Of a stretch of DNA of 64,000 nucleotides, positions 23,877 to 32,059 are shown in pieces. This DNA is from Halalkalibacter alkaliphilus. Its GTDB lineage: Bacteria > Bacillota > Bacilli > Bacillales > Bacillaceae_D. The position numbers and the translations under genes are program-made. Location of the stretch: NCBI RefSeq assembly GCF_023555415.1, contig NZ_JAKRYL010000012.1, positions 1 through 64,000 of the forward strand, in the 5' to 3' direction. The notes under the pieces are model-generated. The model was not told the origin of the DNA, searched no databases, and was given only the letters and a program-made list of their open reading frames with translations. Positions within the stretch are counted from its first letter, which is position 1. The number at the start of each line of letters is the position of its first letter.

Positions 23877-24035
23877 TAAAGAGGGTGAAACGTCCTTTAG
23901 AAGGTGTGCTACAAAGAGTGGCAATGGCTCCGCGCGCCGTACGCTTATTTTAGACCCACTCAAAAGGCTTAAGAGACAACGGCGGTTGGTACATTGCTTA
24001 GTCCCAATGAAAAAAGGGAAGATCGTCCTTTTAGG
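23877..24035 (+). repeat. Structured repeat family A, copy 2 (decayed)
   Basis: Outer stem GCAATG (23921-23926) with CATTGC (23992-23997). The internal hairpin is damaged: its right arm CTCAAAAGGC is present but the left arm no longer pairs well. The 3' hairpin has only its left arm AGTCCCAATGAAAAAAGG. It lies directly in front of copy 3. The 23664-23870 stretch before it shows no gene or clear site. Confidence 0.75.
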
Positions 24036-24183
24036 AGTGTATGCTACGGCGAGTGGCAATTGCTCCGCACGCTGCGCGCCTTAAGGAGAAACCCGCTCCT
24101 TAAGGCTTAAAAGACAGCAGCGGCTGCGCTCATTGCTTAGTCCCAATAAAAAAGGGTAAAACGTCCTTTTTTATTGGGACTAA
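24036..24183 (+). repeat. Structured repeat family A, copy 3
   Basis: GCAATT (24056-24061) faces CATTGC (24131-24136). The internal hairpin pairs GCCTTAAGGAG (24078-24088) with CTCCTTAAGGC (24096-24106). The 3' hairpin has a perfect 19-bp stem, 24137-24155 with 24165-24183. Arm sequences differ from copies 1 and 4 while pairing is kept. Confidence 0.87.
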
Positions 24184-24320
24184 AATAGGTCCGAACAACT
24201 AGAAAAATCATGTGGATTTTTTACAATGAATCAGTTATGATGGAAAATGGGCTGAAATTTGTAGAGATGCTGATACAAAGGTAGGTTCGCCGTTTTTTGA
24301 TCATGAGTAAGGGAGTAATG

Positions 24321-24563
24321 ATGACGATGTTTGATGGATTGGGACAGCAAGCGGTCATACATATTGTGGTCAATGTGTTTTTCATTGGCGTTACATGGTG
24401 GGCATTACAATCTTTTCGATTTGATCTTTTTGTAAGAGAACCAAAGGGTCCGAAGGCAAAAGTCCTTATGATAATCGTGACGATTGCCATTGCTCAATTG
24501 GTTAGTCAGTTCTTTCTTGATTATCTATATTCTTCACAAATGCTTAAGTATTTGTGGGAGTAA
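24321..24563 (+). CDS. ywzB: DUF1146 membrane protein (YwzB-like)
   Basis: About 80 residues with two TM helices (about 10-30 and 48-68) separated by SFRFDLFVREPKGPKAK. This is the DUF1146/YwzB family, found between atpC and murA in Bacillus; its role is unknown. The ATGs at 24318, 24321 and 24327 are all in frame behind GGGAG (24311-24315); 24321 is a compromise. Confidence 0.8.
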   Translation: MTMFDGLGQQAVIHIVVNVFFIGVTWWALQSFRFDLFVREPKGPKAKVLMIIVTIAIAQLVSQFFLDYLYSSQMLKYLWE

Positions 24564-24658
24564 GCACTTTCAAGTTTGACTACAACTTCCATGTATGCAG
24601 AGTCCACTTCAGGAAAAAATGATAGTAATAAACGTTTTCTTGGGGAGGAGAACACAAC

Positions 24659-25358
24659 GTGGGTAAGGTTTGATTGTTCTTGTAATTGGTTTGAATCTTT
24701 CTGTTAAAGGGTATGAAGATGTTCAGCGGGCAAAAATAGACGTTTTTTCATATCAGCAACCATTCACTGGGTTTCAAAAAAATGAAACTTTAGGGCACAT
24801 TCGATCGTTTAAAGAATTGAGCATTCCGCACGCAGCTGCGTTGAAAACATTCGATGGATTGATGAGCTCTAGATCGAACAGCATGATGGATTGGTGATAT
24901 AGATGGGACTGAATAGACATGCTCACTTTACATAAAAATCCAAGCGATTAGGTTCCGGATCAATTTCATTTAACGCTTTATCCAACACCAATGAACAACG
25001 TACCTAGGCATCTGTACGGTACATGGAACGAATGGATCTGTTCTTGAATCTAATATAGTATGCAATATTAATGTAAGAATTGGGTTGCGGCTATATGTCC
25101 TATAGAGGTTTCAAGCAGATTCTCCCAACAAAGATACGAGAGAGAGAGTGGGATCTTAGAATTTTAAGCTGAAACGGTTAGCTCACTGACTTACTCAGTT
25201 TGTTCTCCTTTTCCGCGTATAATTCAAAATGGACACCATAATTAGAAAAAAAGTAAAAAAATATGAATGTCCAAGTTGCAATTTGAGACTTCAATGAAGG
25301 ATTGGGCGCAGGGACAACGTTGACAATAGGAACGCCTATTATTACGACTGAATATTGA
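24659..25358 (+). pseudogene. ywmB: Decayed ywmB
   Basis: A YwmB gene in ruins. A strong ribosome-binding site (GGGGAGGAG) precedes GTG at 24659 (MGKV), then a one-base shift leads into a signal-peptide-like LIVLVIGLNLSV. The middle has many stops. FSAYNSKWT appears near 25211, then after another shift MNVQVAI-stop-DFNEGLGAGTTLT and the end IGTPIITTEY with TGA at 25356-25358. That ending is typical of YwmB, the exported protein encoded between ywzB and murA in Bacillus. An in-frame TGA replaces a residue in this last segment. The comparison to YwmB is from memory. Confidence 0.72.
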
Positions 25359-25400
25359 TGATAGAGAAGAGACTATAATTTAGACGCGGAGGGGAATACG

Positions 25401-26720
25401 TTGGAAAAAATTATTGTCCGGGGTGGCAATCAGCTACGCGGCACTGTTAAGGTAGAAGGCGCGAAAAACGCAGTCTTACCTGTAATTGCTGCATCAATCC
25501 TAGCAGGCCGCGGCACAAGCCACATATATGATGTGCCACAATTGGCAGATGTATACACGATGAAAGAAGTATTAAGCAATTTAAATATCGATGTGAAATA
25601 TGTAGATGGGAAATTTACTGTAAATGCAGAAAAACCATTAAAGACAGAAGCACCATTTGAATATGTACGTAAGATGAGAGCTTCTTTCCTTGTAATGGGA
25701 CCTCTTCTTGCGCGTGTAGGAAAAGCAAGAATTGCTCTTCCTGGCGGTTGTGCAATTGGTTCACGACCAATTGATCAACACTTAAAAGGGTTCGAAGCAA
25801 TGGGTGCAACTGTAGAGATCGGAAATGGATTTATTGAAGCACGCATTGACGGACGCTTGCAAGGTGCAAAAATTTATCTAGACTTCCCAAGTGTAGGTGC
25901 AACTGAAAACATCATGATGGCAGCTGCAATGGCAGAGGGAACGACGATTATTGAAAATGCTGCAGAAGAGCCTGAAATTGTTTGTGTTGCTAATTACTTG
26001 AACGCGATGGGCGCGAAAGTCCGCGGTGCTGGTACTGGTGAAATCCGTATCGAGGGTGTTGACGAATTAGTAGGTGCAGAGCACACGGTTATCCCTGATC
26101 GTATCGAAGCTGGAACATTCATGGTAGCAGCTGCGATCACAAAAGGTGATGTATTAGTCGAAGGTGCTGTTTCTGAACACTTACGTCCACTTATTGCAAA
26201 AATGGGCGAAATGGGCGTCAAGATCATTGAAGAAGAGAACGGGTTACGCGTTGTGGGACCTGAGAAGTTAAAACCAGTTGACTTTAAGACAATGCCTCAT
26301 CCAGGGTTCCCAACTGATATGCAAGCACAAATGATGGCATTACTGCTAGCTGCACACGGAACAGGTGTCATTACAGAAACAGTATTCGAAAATCGTTTCA
26401 TGCATGTAGAAGAATTTCGTCGTATGAACTCGAACATTAAGATCGAAGGCCGTTCAGCTATTATCACAGGACCAAACAATCTTCAAGGCGCAGAAGTTTC
26501 TGCAACTGACTTACGTGCAGGGGCTGCCTTAATCATTGCAGGTCTGATCGCGGATGGCGTTACTCGAGTAATGGAGTTAAAACATATCGACCGCGGATAC
26601 GTTAACTTAGCTGGAAAGCTTCAAGCACTAGGTGCAGATGTAGAACGAATTGAGGAAGAACTAGAAGAAGAAATTGAAAATCTAGAAGCTCCAGCTCCGC
26701 TACAAATCAAATCAATCTAA
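25401..26720 (+). CDS. murA: UDP-N-acetylglucosamine 1-carboxyvinyltransferase
   Basis: First committed step of peptidoglycan synthesis: enolpyruvyl transfer from PEP to UDP-GlcNAc in the cytoplasm. The 439-residue protein has K22 ([10 protein letters not shown]) and active-site Cys117 in [13 protein letters not shown], the fosfomycin target. The start is TTG after GGAGGGG. It ends in an acidic tail rich in Glu ([11 protein letters not shown]). A terminator follows. Confidence 0.96.
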   Translation: MEKIIVRGGNQLRGTVKVEGAKNAVLPVIAASILAGRGTSHIYDVPQLADVYTMKEVLSNLNIDVKYVDGKFTVNAEKPLKTEAPFEYVRKMRASFLVMGPLLARVGKARIALPGGCAIGSRPIDQHLKGFEAMGATVEIGNGFIEARIDGRLQGAKIYLDFPSVGATENIMMAAAMAEGTTIIENAAEEPEIVCVANYLNAMGAKVRGAGTGEIRIEGVDELVGAEHTVIPDRIEAGTFMVAAAITKGDVLVEGAVSEHLRPLIAKMGEMGVKIIEEENGLRVVGPEKLKPVDFKTMPHPGFPTDMQAQMMALLLAAHGTGVITETVFENRFMHVEEFRRMNSNIKIEGRSAIITGPNNLQGAEVSATDLRAGAALIIAGLIADGVTRVMELKHIDRGYVNLAGKLQALGADVERIEEELEEEIENLEAPAPLQIKSI

Positions 26721-26730
26721 TTATGGATAG

Positions 26731-26773
26731 CAAGAAGGTACAAATCGTATAGTGGTTTGTATCTTCTTTTTTG
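26731..26773 (+). terminator. murA terminator
   Basis: AAGAAGGTACAAA pairs with TTTGTATCTTCTT and runs into T residues. Confidence 0.85.
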
Positions 26774-26875
26774 TTTGGCAGTTTTTGTATAATTCGCTTA
26801 ACAGTCCGCTCCATAACTCCTCTTTACACCCACACTTCCCTGCAAAATCTCTTATTTTTACATATCGCAAGTGAG

Positions 26876-26904
26876 TTCTATTTCCTGCCAAGCTTTCATA
26901 TACT
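26876..26904 (+). promoter_or_regulatory. Candidate SigE promoter of spoIID
   Basis: TTCTATT (26876-26882), 14-bp spacer, CATATACT (26897-26904), one mismatch from the SigE -10 CATACANT. spoIID belongs to the SigE regulon in B. subtilis. Located 33 nt before the start codon. Confidence 0.45.
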
Positions 26905-26937
26905 TTTTTAGACAGATTAGTAAATGGAGGATCAGAC

Positions 26938-27963
26938 ATGAAACGACTTCTCGTTGTAGCCACTATTTTATGCACAGTTGTGCTCATTATTCCAGCAGTA
27001 TTAGTAGTATTTCTTTCAGATCCTGCAGAGAGTACGACGACCGTCACTCGGACAATCACGTTAGAAGAGGCAGAAGAGCAATTTTCATATGTCCCTGAGG
27101 ACGATGTCGCCGTGACCGTTTTTCGAACGGCAACCGAACAATTGGAGGAAACTCCTTTAGAAAGGTATGTTATGGGGGTGGTGGCGTCTGAAATGCACGC
27201 CAATTTTGAAATGGAAGCTTTAAAGGCACAAGCGTTAACGGCACGTACTTATATGGTGAAGCATATTTTACAACCGCGTTCTGAACAGCTGCCAGAAGGG
27301 GCGATGGTGACGGATACGACAAATCATCAAGTCTATAAAAATGAAGAAGAGTTAAGAGAGCTTTGGGGTGATGATTACGAGCGTAACATGGCGCGAATTC
27401 AGGAGGCTGTGTTGTCGACTCAAGGCCAAGTGTTAACGTATGAAGGGGAGCCGATTGATGCGTTGTTCTTCTCAACGAGCAACGGCTATACTGAGAACTC
27501 AGAAGACTATTGGGGAGATGAAATCCCTTATTTACGTAGTGTAGAAAGCCCATGGGATCAAGTGTCCCCTCGATTTAACTCAGAAACAAGTGTGACAGTT
27601 AGTGAGTTTCAAGAAAAGCTTGGAGTCACACTGCCTGAAGACGGCTCAGTAGGGGCCATTTTAGAGCGTACAGAGGGTGGACGCGTGGCCAAGGTAGTTA
27701 TCAATGGAAAAGAGTTTTCTGGACGTGATGTGAGAGATAAATTAGCGCTAGACTCATCTGACTTTCAGTGGCAGCGTCAAGGAGAGCAGATTACGATTCA
27801 AACAAGAGGATGGGGTCATGGTGTTGGAATGAGCCAATTTGGAGCTGATGGCATGGCGAAGGAAGGCAGCAACTATACCGACATCATCCACCACTATTAT
27901 AAAGGGGTAGAAATCCAGCCAGTCGATCCATTTGTATCTGAAATGTTAGCAAAAGCGGAATAA
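26938..27963 (+). CDS. spoIID: Stage II sporulation protein D
   Basis: Lytic transglycosylase of the DMP complex that thins and remodels peptidoglycan during engulfment; it acts from the mother-cell membrane. The 341-residue protein has an N-terminal TM anchor (about 7-28), the catalytic block ERYVMGVVASEM (catalytic Glu in ASEM), LKAQALTARTY and the C-terminal RGWGHGVGMSQFGA. AATGGAGGATCAGAC precedes the ATG. Confidence 0.95.
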   Translation: MKRLLVVATILCTVVLIIPAVLVVFLSDPAESTTTVTRTITLEEAEEQFSYVPEDDVAVTVFRTATEQLEETPLERYVMGVVASEMHANFEMEALKAQALTARTYMVKHILQPRSEQLPEGAMVTDTTNHQVYKNEEELRELWGDDYERNMARIQEAVLSTQGQVLTYEGEPIDALFFSTSNGYTENSEDYWGDEIPYLRSVESPWDQVSPRFNSETSVTVSEFQEKLGVTLPEDGSVGAILERTEGGRVAKVVINGKEFSGRDVRDKLALDSSDFQWQRQGEQITIQTRGWGHGVGMSQFGADGMAKEGSNYTDIIHHYYKGVEIQPVDPFVSEMLAKAE

Positions 27964-27972
27964 TGAATGAGA

Positions 27973-28003
27973 GAAAGATCCTTGTTCAAGGGTCTTTTTT
28001 TAT
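27973..28003 (+). terminator. spoIID terminator
   Basis: AAAGATCC(T)TTGTTCAA(G)GGTCTTT stem-loop followed by T residues. Confidence 0.85.
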
Positions 28004-28048
28004 TTAATTAGACCTACGATAATATTAAGAGTATTGTTTTTTCCTAAA

Positions 28049-28272
28049 AGGCTGTTTTCGTAAAGATGGTTGCTAGTAAATTTTTTTCCTCGTAGTGAAA
28101 TGGAGCGGAAGTCACTCGACTCCTGCGGGATGCAGAGGTAAGGGCGAGACCCCGCAGGCGCAGCCGAGGAGGCTCGGCACCTCCCCGTGGAAAGCGAGTG
28201 GCTGGAGCGCAATGGAACGAACATGTGAAGGACGCGTAACCCATAAAAACAACAAAGTATGCGAAACCAGTT
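28049..28272. repeat. MITE-like structured repeat family B, copy 2 (long form)
   Basis: Left end AGGCTGTTTTCGTAAAGAT and right end CAACAAAGTATGCGAAAC are imperfect inverted repeats. The interior has nested GC-rich pairing: CACTCG ... CGAGTG, CTCCTGCGGG ... CCCCGCAGG, and GCCGAGGAGGCTCGGC. The same flanks enclose a shorter interior at 12600-12764. Short ORFs across it are artefacts. Confidence 0.82.
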
Positions 28273-28389
28273 TTCTAAAAAAACCTCTCACCAACCCGCA
28301 ACACTAAGCCAATTCATAACTTTTTTTAATAAAATGCATAAAAGAAACCCATTTGTCGAAAACTAATTTAAAAAAAGTTTTTGCAAGAT

Positions 28390-28419
28390 GTATACATTTC
28401 TAGCAATCTGATCAGAATG
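28390..28419 (+). promoter_or_regulatory. Candidate SigF promoter of spoIIQ
   Basis: Perfect -35 GTATA (28390-28394), 15-bp spacer, GATCAGAATG (28410-28419) which differs from GGNNANAHTR only at the second G. The leader would be short, with the GAGGTGATGG ribosome-binding site near the 5' end. spoIIQ is SigF-controlled in B. subtilis. Confidence 0.42.
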
Positions 28420-28438
28420 ATTGCTGAGGTGATGGAAA

Positions 28439-29296
28439 ATGAGAGAAGAAGAAAACAATCGCTCTTCTAAATCTGAAGAAAAATTAAATGTAAAAAGTTT
28501 ATTACGTAAGCGCTGGGTATTACCTGCAGTATACTTAGTAGCAGCAGCTGGTGTGTTAAGTGCCGTTTTCGTTATGCAAGGTGGAGACGAGTCAGCAGCA
28601 CCAGAAGATAGTGTTGAAGTAACAGATCCAAACTATACTGGAGATATGAATCCATATGGTGAAGATGCTGTAGCTGTTACGGCTTCATCTGAAGTTGTAA
28701 AAATGCCTGTCGTTGATGAAGAAGAAGTTACTGTTGTTGGTTATTTCTATGATGTGAATGGTTCACCTGAAGAACAGCAAGAAGCTCTTGTATACTACAA
28801 TAATACGTATTTCCCAAATAAAGGAATGGACTTCGCTCATGTAGATGGTGAAAGCTTTGAAGTAGCTGCTGCCCTAAGTGGAACAGTAGTAAGAGCAGAG
28901 AAAGATTCATTGCTAGGGTATGTCGTTGAAATTTCCCATGAAGACGGTGTCGTTACACACTACCACAGTTTAGAAAATGTGGAAGTGGAAGAAGGTGCAA
29001 CACTTGAGCAAGGTGAGATTCTTGGCCGCGCAGGACGCAACAGCTACAATGCTGATGCTGGAATCCACGTACACTTTGAAATTCGTTATGATGGCGTTGC
29101 TGTCAATCCAAATGATGTGTTCCAACAACCAATTGACTCTGTAAGAGACGTTGCGGATGAACAAGAAAAAGAAGAAGAAAAGCCAGCTGAAGAAGAAGAT
29201 GGCAAAGAAGATGGCACGACAGATGAAGAAGAAGTCACACCTGAAGAAAACAATGACGAAGGTGAAGACGAAGAAGAACAAAGTGAAATCGGCTAA
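28439..29296 (+). CDS. spoIIQ: Stage II sporulation protein Q (inactive LytM domain)
   Basis: Forespore membrane half of the SpoIIQ-SpoIIIAH channel between the two sporangial cells. The 285-residue protein has a TM helix (about 26-46), a degenerate M23/LytM domain (about 100-230) and a Glu/Asp-rich tail (about 236-285). The zinc-site motifs read N127-KGMD131 and H210-V-H212: the first His of HxxxD is Asn, so metal hydrolase activity is unlikely, as in B. subtilis SpoIIQ. GAGGTGATGG precedes the ATG. Confidence 0.93.
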   Translation: MREEENNRSSKSEEKLNVKSLLRKRWVLPAVYLVAAAGVLSAVFVMQGGDESAAPEDSVEVTDPNYTGDMNPYGEDAVAVTASSEVVKMPVVDEEEVTVVGYFYDVNGSPEEQQEALVYYNNTYFPNKGMDFAHVDGESFEVAAALSGTVVRAEKDSLLGYVVEISHEDGVVTHYHSLENVEVEEGATLEQGEILGRAGRNSYNADAGIHVHFEIRYDGVAVNPNDVFQQPIDSVRDVADEQEKEEEKPAEEEDGKEDGTTDEEEVTPEENNDEGEDEEEQSEIG

Positions 29297-29303
29297 ACGA
29301 AGC

Positions 29304-29348
29304 CAAACACAAACTGACTTACAATTGAAAGTCAGTTTGTGTTTTTTT
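29304..29348 (+). terminator. spoIIQ terminator
   Basis: A 16-bp stem (AAACACAAACTGACTT with AAGTCAGTTTGTGTTT) and a T run. Confidence 0.9.
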
Positions 29349-29458
29349 GTCGTACAGAAATGTTTGACAACAATCTGAAATTTTGAAATAATGTGATATA
29401 GAACAGATGGTTGGTCCGAGATTTCCACTGTAACAGTCACCTTTTTTTTGGATAATAA

Positions 29459-29472
29459 TGATAACGCTTACA
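29459..29472. promoter_or_regulatory. cre site before the symporter cluster
   Basis: Read on minus, TGTAAGCGTTATCA fits the CcpA consensus TGWNANCGNTNWCA at every position. It lies 24 nt before the first gene of the 29.5-34.7 kb group, so carbon catabolite control of the symporter is likely. Confidence 0.65.
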
Positions 29473-29495
29473 AAGTAACGTTGGAGGGATCTAAA

Positions 29496-29672
29496 ATGAT
29501 GTATGTCTTTCTAGTAATTTTGCTGTTATCGATTATTTTTACATTTCGCTTGAAAAAACCATTATTGTTGTCCGTCCCCTTTATCTCCATTTTCATCTAT
29601 ATGATTGTCCAAATTGCAATGGTACCACTCGGCTTCTTTGAAACAGTAAGATTTATTATGGGGTTGAGATAA
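29496..29672 (+). CDS. Small membrane protein, unknown
   Basis: I do not recognise this family. From the ATG at 29496 (TTGGAGGGATCT upstream) it has 58 residues with two hydrophobic segments (about 3-17 and 25-45) split by FRLKKP, so probably a membrane hairpin. The next gene starts one base after its stop codon, which points to translational coupling. Confidence 0.6.
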   Translation: MMYVFLVILLLSIIFTFRLKKPLLLSVPFISIFIYMIVQIAMVPLGFFETVRFIMGLR

Positions 29673-29673
29673 A

Positions 29674-29961
29674 ATGGCAAAGAAAAATAGGAGTCACCTA
29701 CGTCTAATTCAGACCGACCATTCAGTATGCTCGCAGTGTAAACGTGGAGAACTCGAAGATATGCCGAATTCGAGGTATGTCATTTTTCTCAGTGTGCTGC
29801 CATGGGTATTAGCAATGCTGTTAGTTTTCACCGTTCACCCGATTTTCTTTATTTTTGTACCGATTGTGACGATCATCAACATGTACATTTCAAAAAAGCA
29901 AAAACCTCTCAAACGCTGCAAGTCCTGTCACAAAATCCAACGACACCTAAGAGCCATTTAA
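29674..29961 (+). CDS. Membrane-anchored zinc-ribbon protein, unknown
   Basis: A 95-residue protein with CSQC (residues 19-22) and CKSC (about 84-87) flanking two TM helices (about 36-53 and 55-72). The four Cys could form one zinc site if both termini are on the cytoplasmic side. The layout recalls the small Cys-pair membrane protein at 4532. It is coupled to the preceding small gene. Function unknown. Confidence 0.6.
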   Translation: MAKKNRSHLRLIQTDHSVCSQCKRGELEDMPNSRYVIFLSVLPWVLAMLLVFTVHPIFFIFVPIVTIINMYISKKQKPLKRCKSCHKIQRHLRAI

Positions 29962-30052
29962 AAGATAAGTTTACTCTGTAAAGGAGGCGATGAAGTAGCT
30001 TAGCCAGCTGCACATAAAAACGAGATTGATAAAAAACGAGGAGGAATGAGTT

Positions 30053-30355
30053 GTGAAGAAAATTGATAAAAAAGTGGCGGATGCATACTTTCGTGCTCGT
30101 ACTTGGCTAGTCGTCATTTGCTTATTCATCGGTGGTCTTGTTTCGTTTGGTGTTGTAGCCTTTGCTGAACGCTTTGCAGAATTTACGATTATGGGAATGC
30201 CGGCCCATTATTATATGGGGGCACAAGGAGCTGTTGTTACATTCGTTATCCTGTTATTCGGAAACGCTATCATAAGTGATCAGATCGATAAAAAGTTTGG
30301 AATTGATGAGGAACATAATACGAGAGTTAGTTCTGGCAAGGTGTTAGATCACTAG
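30053..30355 (+). CDS. DUF4212 symporter small subunit
   Basis: A 100-residue two-TM protein of the DUF4212 family (putative sodium:solute symporter small subunit). TM1 about 17-40 and TM2 about 58-78, with the usual TIMGMPAHYYMGAQGA between them. GTG start after GAGGAGGAATGAGTT. It is found directly upstream of an SSS-family permease, as here, and probably forms a two-part transporter with it. Confidence 0.85.
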   Translation: MKKIDKKVADAYFRARTWLVVICLFIGGLVSFGVVAFAERFAEFTIMGMPAHYYMGAQGAVVTFVILLFGNAIISDQIDKKFGIDEEHNTRVSSGKVLDH

Positions 30356-30397
30356 GTTTGAAACGGAAAATAGAGACCTGCAGGGGGGAATAAATCA

Positions 30398-32059
30398 ATG
30401 GATCAGCAAACAATTGTGTCGTTACTTCTCATTTTGGCTACATTTGGACTTTATATTGGTATTTCTGTCTACAACAGGGCAAAAGCAACCTCTGACTTTT
30501 ACGTAGCAAGCCGCGGTGTACCGCCTTTCTGGAACGGAATGGCAATTGGTGGAGACTGGATGAGTGCAGCCTCATTCATTGGGATGGCTGGAACAGTTAT
30601 GATTCTTGGGTATGATGGTTTAGCCTACATAATGGGTTGGACTGGTGGGTACTTATTCCTTACTTTCTTACTAGCACCACAGCTTAGAAAATATGGACGT
30701 TACACGGTTCCTGAATTTATCGGTGACCGTTTTGATAGTAACGCCGCGCGACTAATCGCTGCGATTGCGACGATTATCATCAGTTTTACCTACATTATCG
30801 GTCAGCTTGCAGGTTCCGGGGTTGTTATCGGGCGTATCCTCAGCATCCCTGCAATGTACGGGACGATGATCGGGGTTGTTGTTATCGCGATCTACGCGAC
30901 ACTAGGCGGGATGAAAGGAATCACGTGGACACAAGTAGCACAATACATGATCTTAATTATTGCCTACATTATTCCAATTGTCTTCATGTCTTTGCAAGTG
31001 ACAAACAATCCGCTGCCATGGTTAACATATGGAAACATCGTCACACAGCTTGGAGAGCTTGACCGAGAACTCGGGATATCGGAGTATTTTGCTCCATTTG
31101 CTGAAAGCGACAAATCACAATTTATTGCTCTTATGTTTACATTAATGGTTGGTACAGCTGCGCTTCCGCACGTTATCGTTCGTTTCTACACAGTAACAAC
31201 GATGAAAGCAGCACGTTGGAGCGGCGCTTGGGCACTTGTTTTTATCGCCCTTCTATACTTATCAGCTCCTGCTTATGCAGCATTCTCTCGTTTCATCTTA
31301 ATGACGCGTGTAGCAGGTCAGCCGCTTGATCAATTACCAGCATGGACAGAAACATGGGTGAACACAGGGTTGTTACAGCTTGCTGATACGAATGGGGACG
31401 GAATTCTTCAATGGTCTGAGATTGTCATTTCAAATGATATCGTCGTCATGGCGACACCGGAAATTGCGAACCTTGGTGTGTTTGTTATCGGTTTAGTTGC
31501 AGCCGGTGCGATGGCAGCCGCCCTTTCAACAGCCGGTGGTCTATTGATTACGATCTCGTCTTCGTTTGCACATGATATTTACTACCGTTTATTAAAACCA
31601 GATGCAAGTGATAAAAAGCGCTTAGCGGCAGGACGTTGGGCAATTGTGTTAGCAACGGTTGTCGCAGGAGTTGTGGCGCTTAATCCACCAGGGGTTATTA
31701 CTCAAATTGTTGCTTGGGCGTTTGGTCTTGCAGGTGGAACATTCTTCCCAGTCTTGCTTCTAGGTGTATGGTGGAAACGTTGTAACAAACAAGGTGCGAT
31801 TGCAGGGATGTTAACAGGATTAACGGTTACACTCACATATATTTTCTTAGCACGTTCAGGCATAACACTATTTGGTATTCAAGATACAGGTGCTGGTTTA
31901 ATTGGGGTTCCAATTAACCTGCTTGTTACGATCCTTGTTTCAAAAATGACAGCAGCACCATCGCAAAAACTTCAAGATGAAGTCGTTGACCTCCGTTATC
32001 CAGAACAAATGACGTATCGCGACGGCGAGGTATGGATGGATGAGGGAGCAGGAAAATAA
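30398..32059 (+). CDS. Sodium:solute symporter, ActP-like
   Basis: SSS-family Na+-coupled permease of 553 residues with about 13 TM helices. Typical blocks are SRGVPPFWNGMAIGGDWMSAASFIG, YTVPEFIGDRF, GTAALPHVIVRFYT and AGAMAAALSTAGGLLITISS. The subfamily with DUF4212 partners is usually annotated as acetate or small monocarboxylate uptake; the true substrate is not evident. CAGGGGGGAATAAATC precedes the ATG. It overlaps the next gene by 20 nt. An upstream cre site fits a carbon-source role. Confidence 0.88.
   Translation: MDQQTIVSLLLILATFGLYIGISVYNRAKATSDFYVASRGVPPFWNGMAIGGDWMSAASFIGMAGTVMILGYDGLAYIMGWTGGYLFLTFLLAPQLRKYGRYTVPEFIGDRFDSNAARLIAAIATIIISFTYIIGQLAGSGVVIGRILSIPAMYGTMIGVVVIAIYATLGGMKGITWTQVAQYMILIIAYIIPIVFMSLQVTNNPLPWLTYGNIVTQLGELDRELGISEYFAPFAESDKSQFIALMFTLMVGTAALPHVIVRFYTVTTMKAARWSGAWALVFIALLYLSAPAYAAFSRFILMTRVAGQPLDQLPAWTETWVNTGLLQLADTNGDGILQWSEIVISNDIVVMATPEIANLGVFVIGLVAAGAMAAALSTAGGLLITISSSFAHDIYYRLLKPDASDKKRLAAGRWAIVLATVVAGVVALNPPGVITQIVAWAFGLAGGTFFPVLLLGVWWKRCNKQGAIAGMLTGLTVTLTYIFLARSGITLFGIQDTGAGLIGVPINLLVTILVSKMTAAPSQKLQDEVVDLRYPEQMTYRDGEVWMDEGAGK

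Noticed and set aside
28095-28307. Open frames on both strands in the spoIID-spoIIQ gap
   Set aside because: They lie wholly within structured repeat family B, whose GC-rich stems lack stops by chance.
29151-29378. Lysine-rich frame overlapping the spoIIQ end
   Set aside because: It is the shifted frame of the GAA/GAT-rich acidic tail of SpoIIQ and crosses the terminator.
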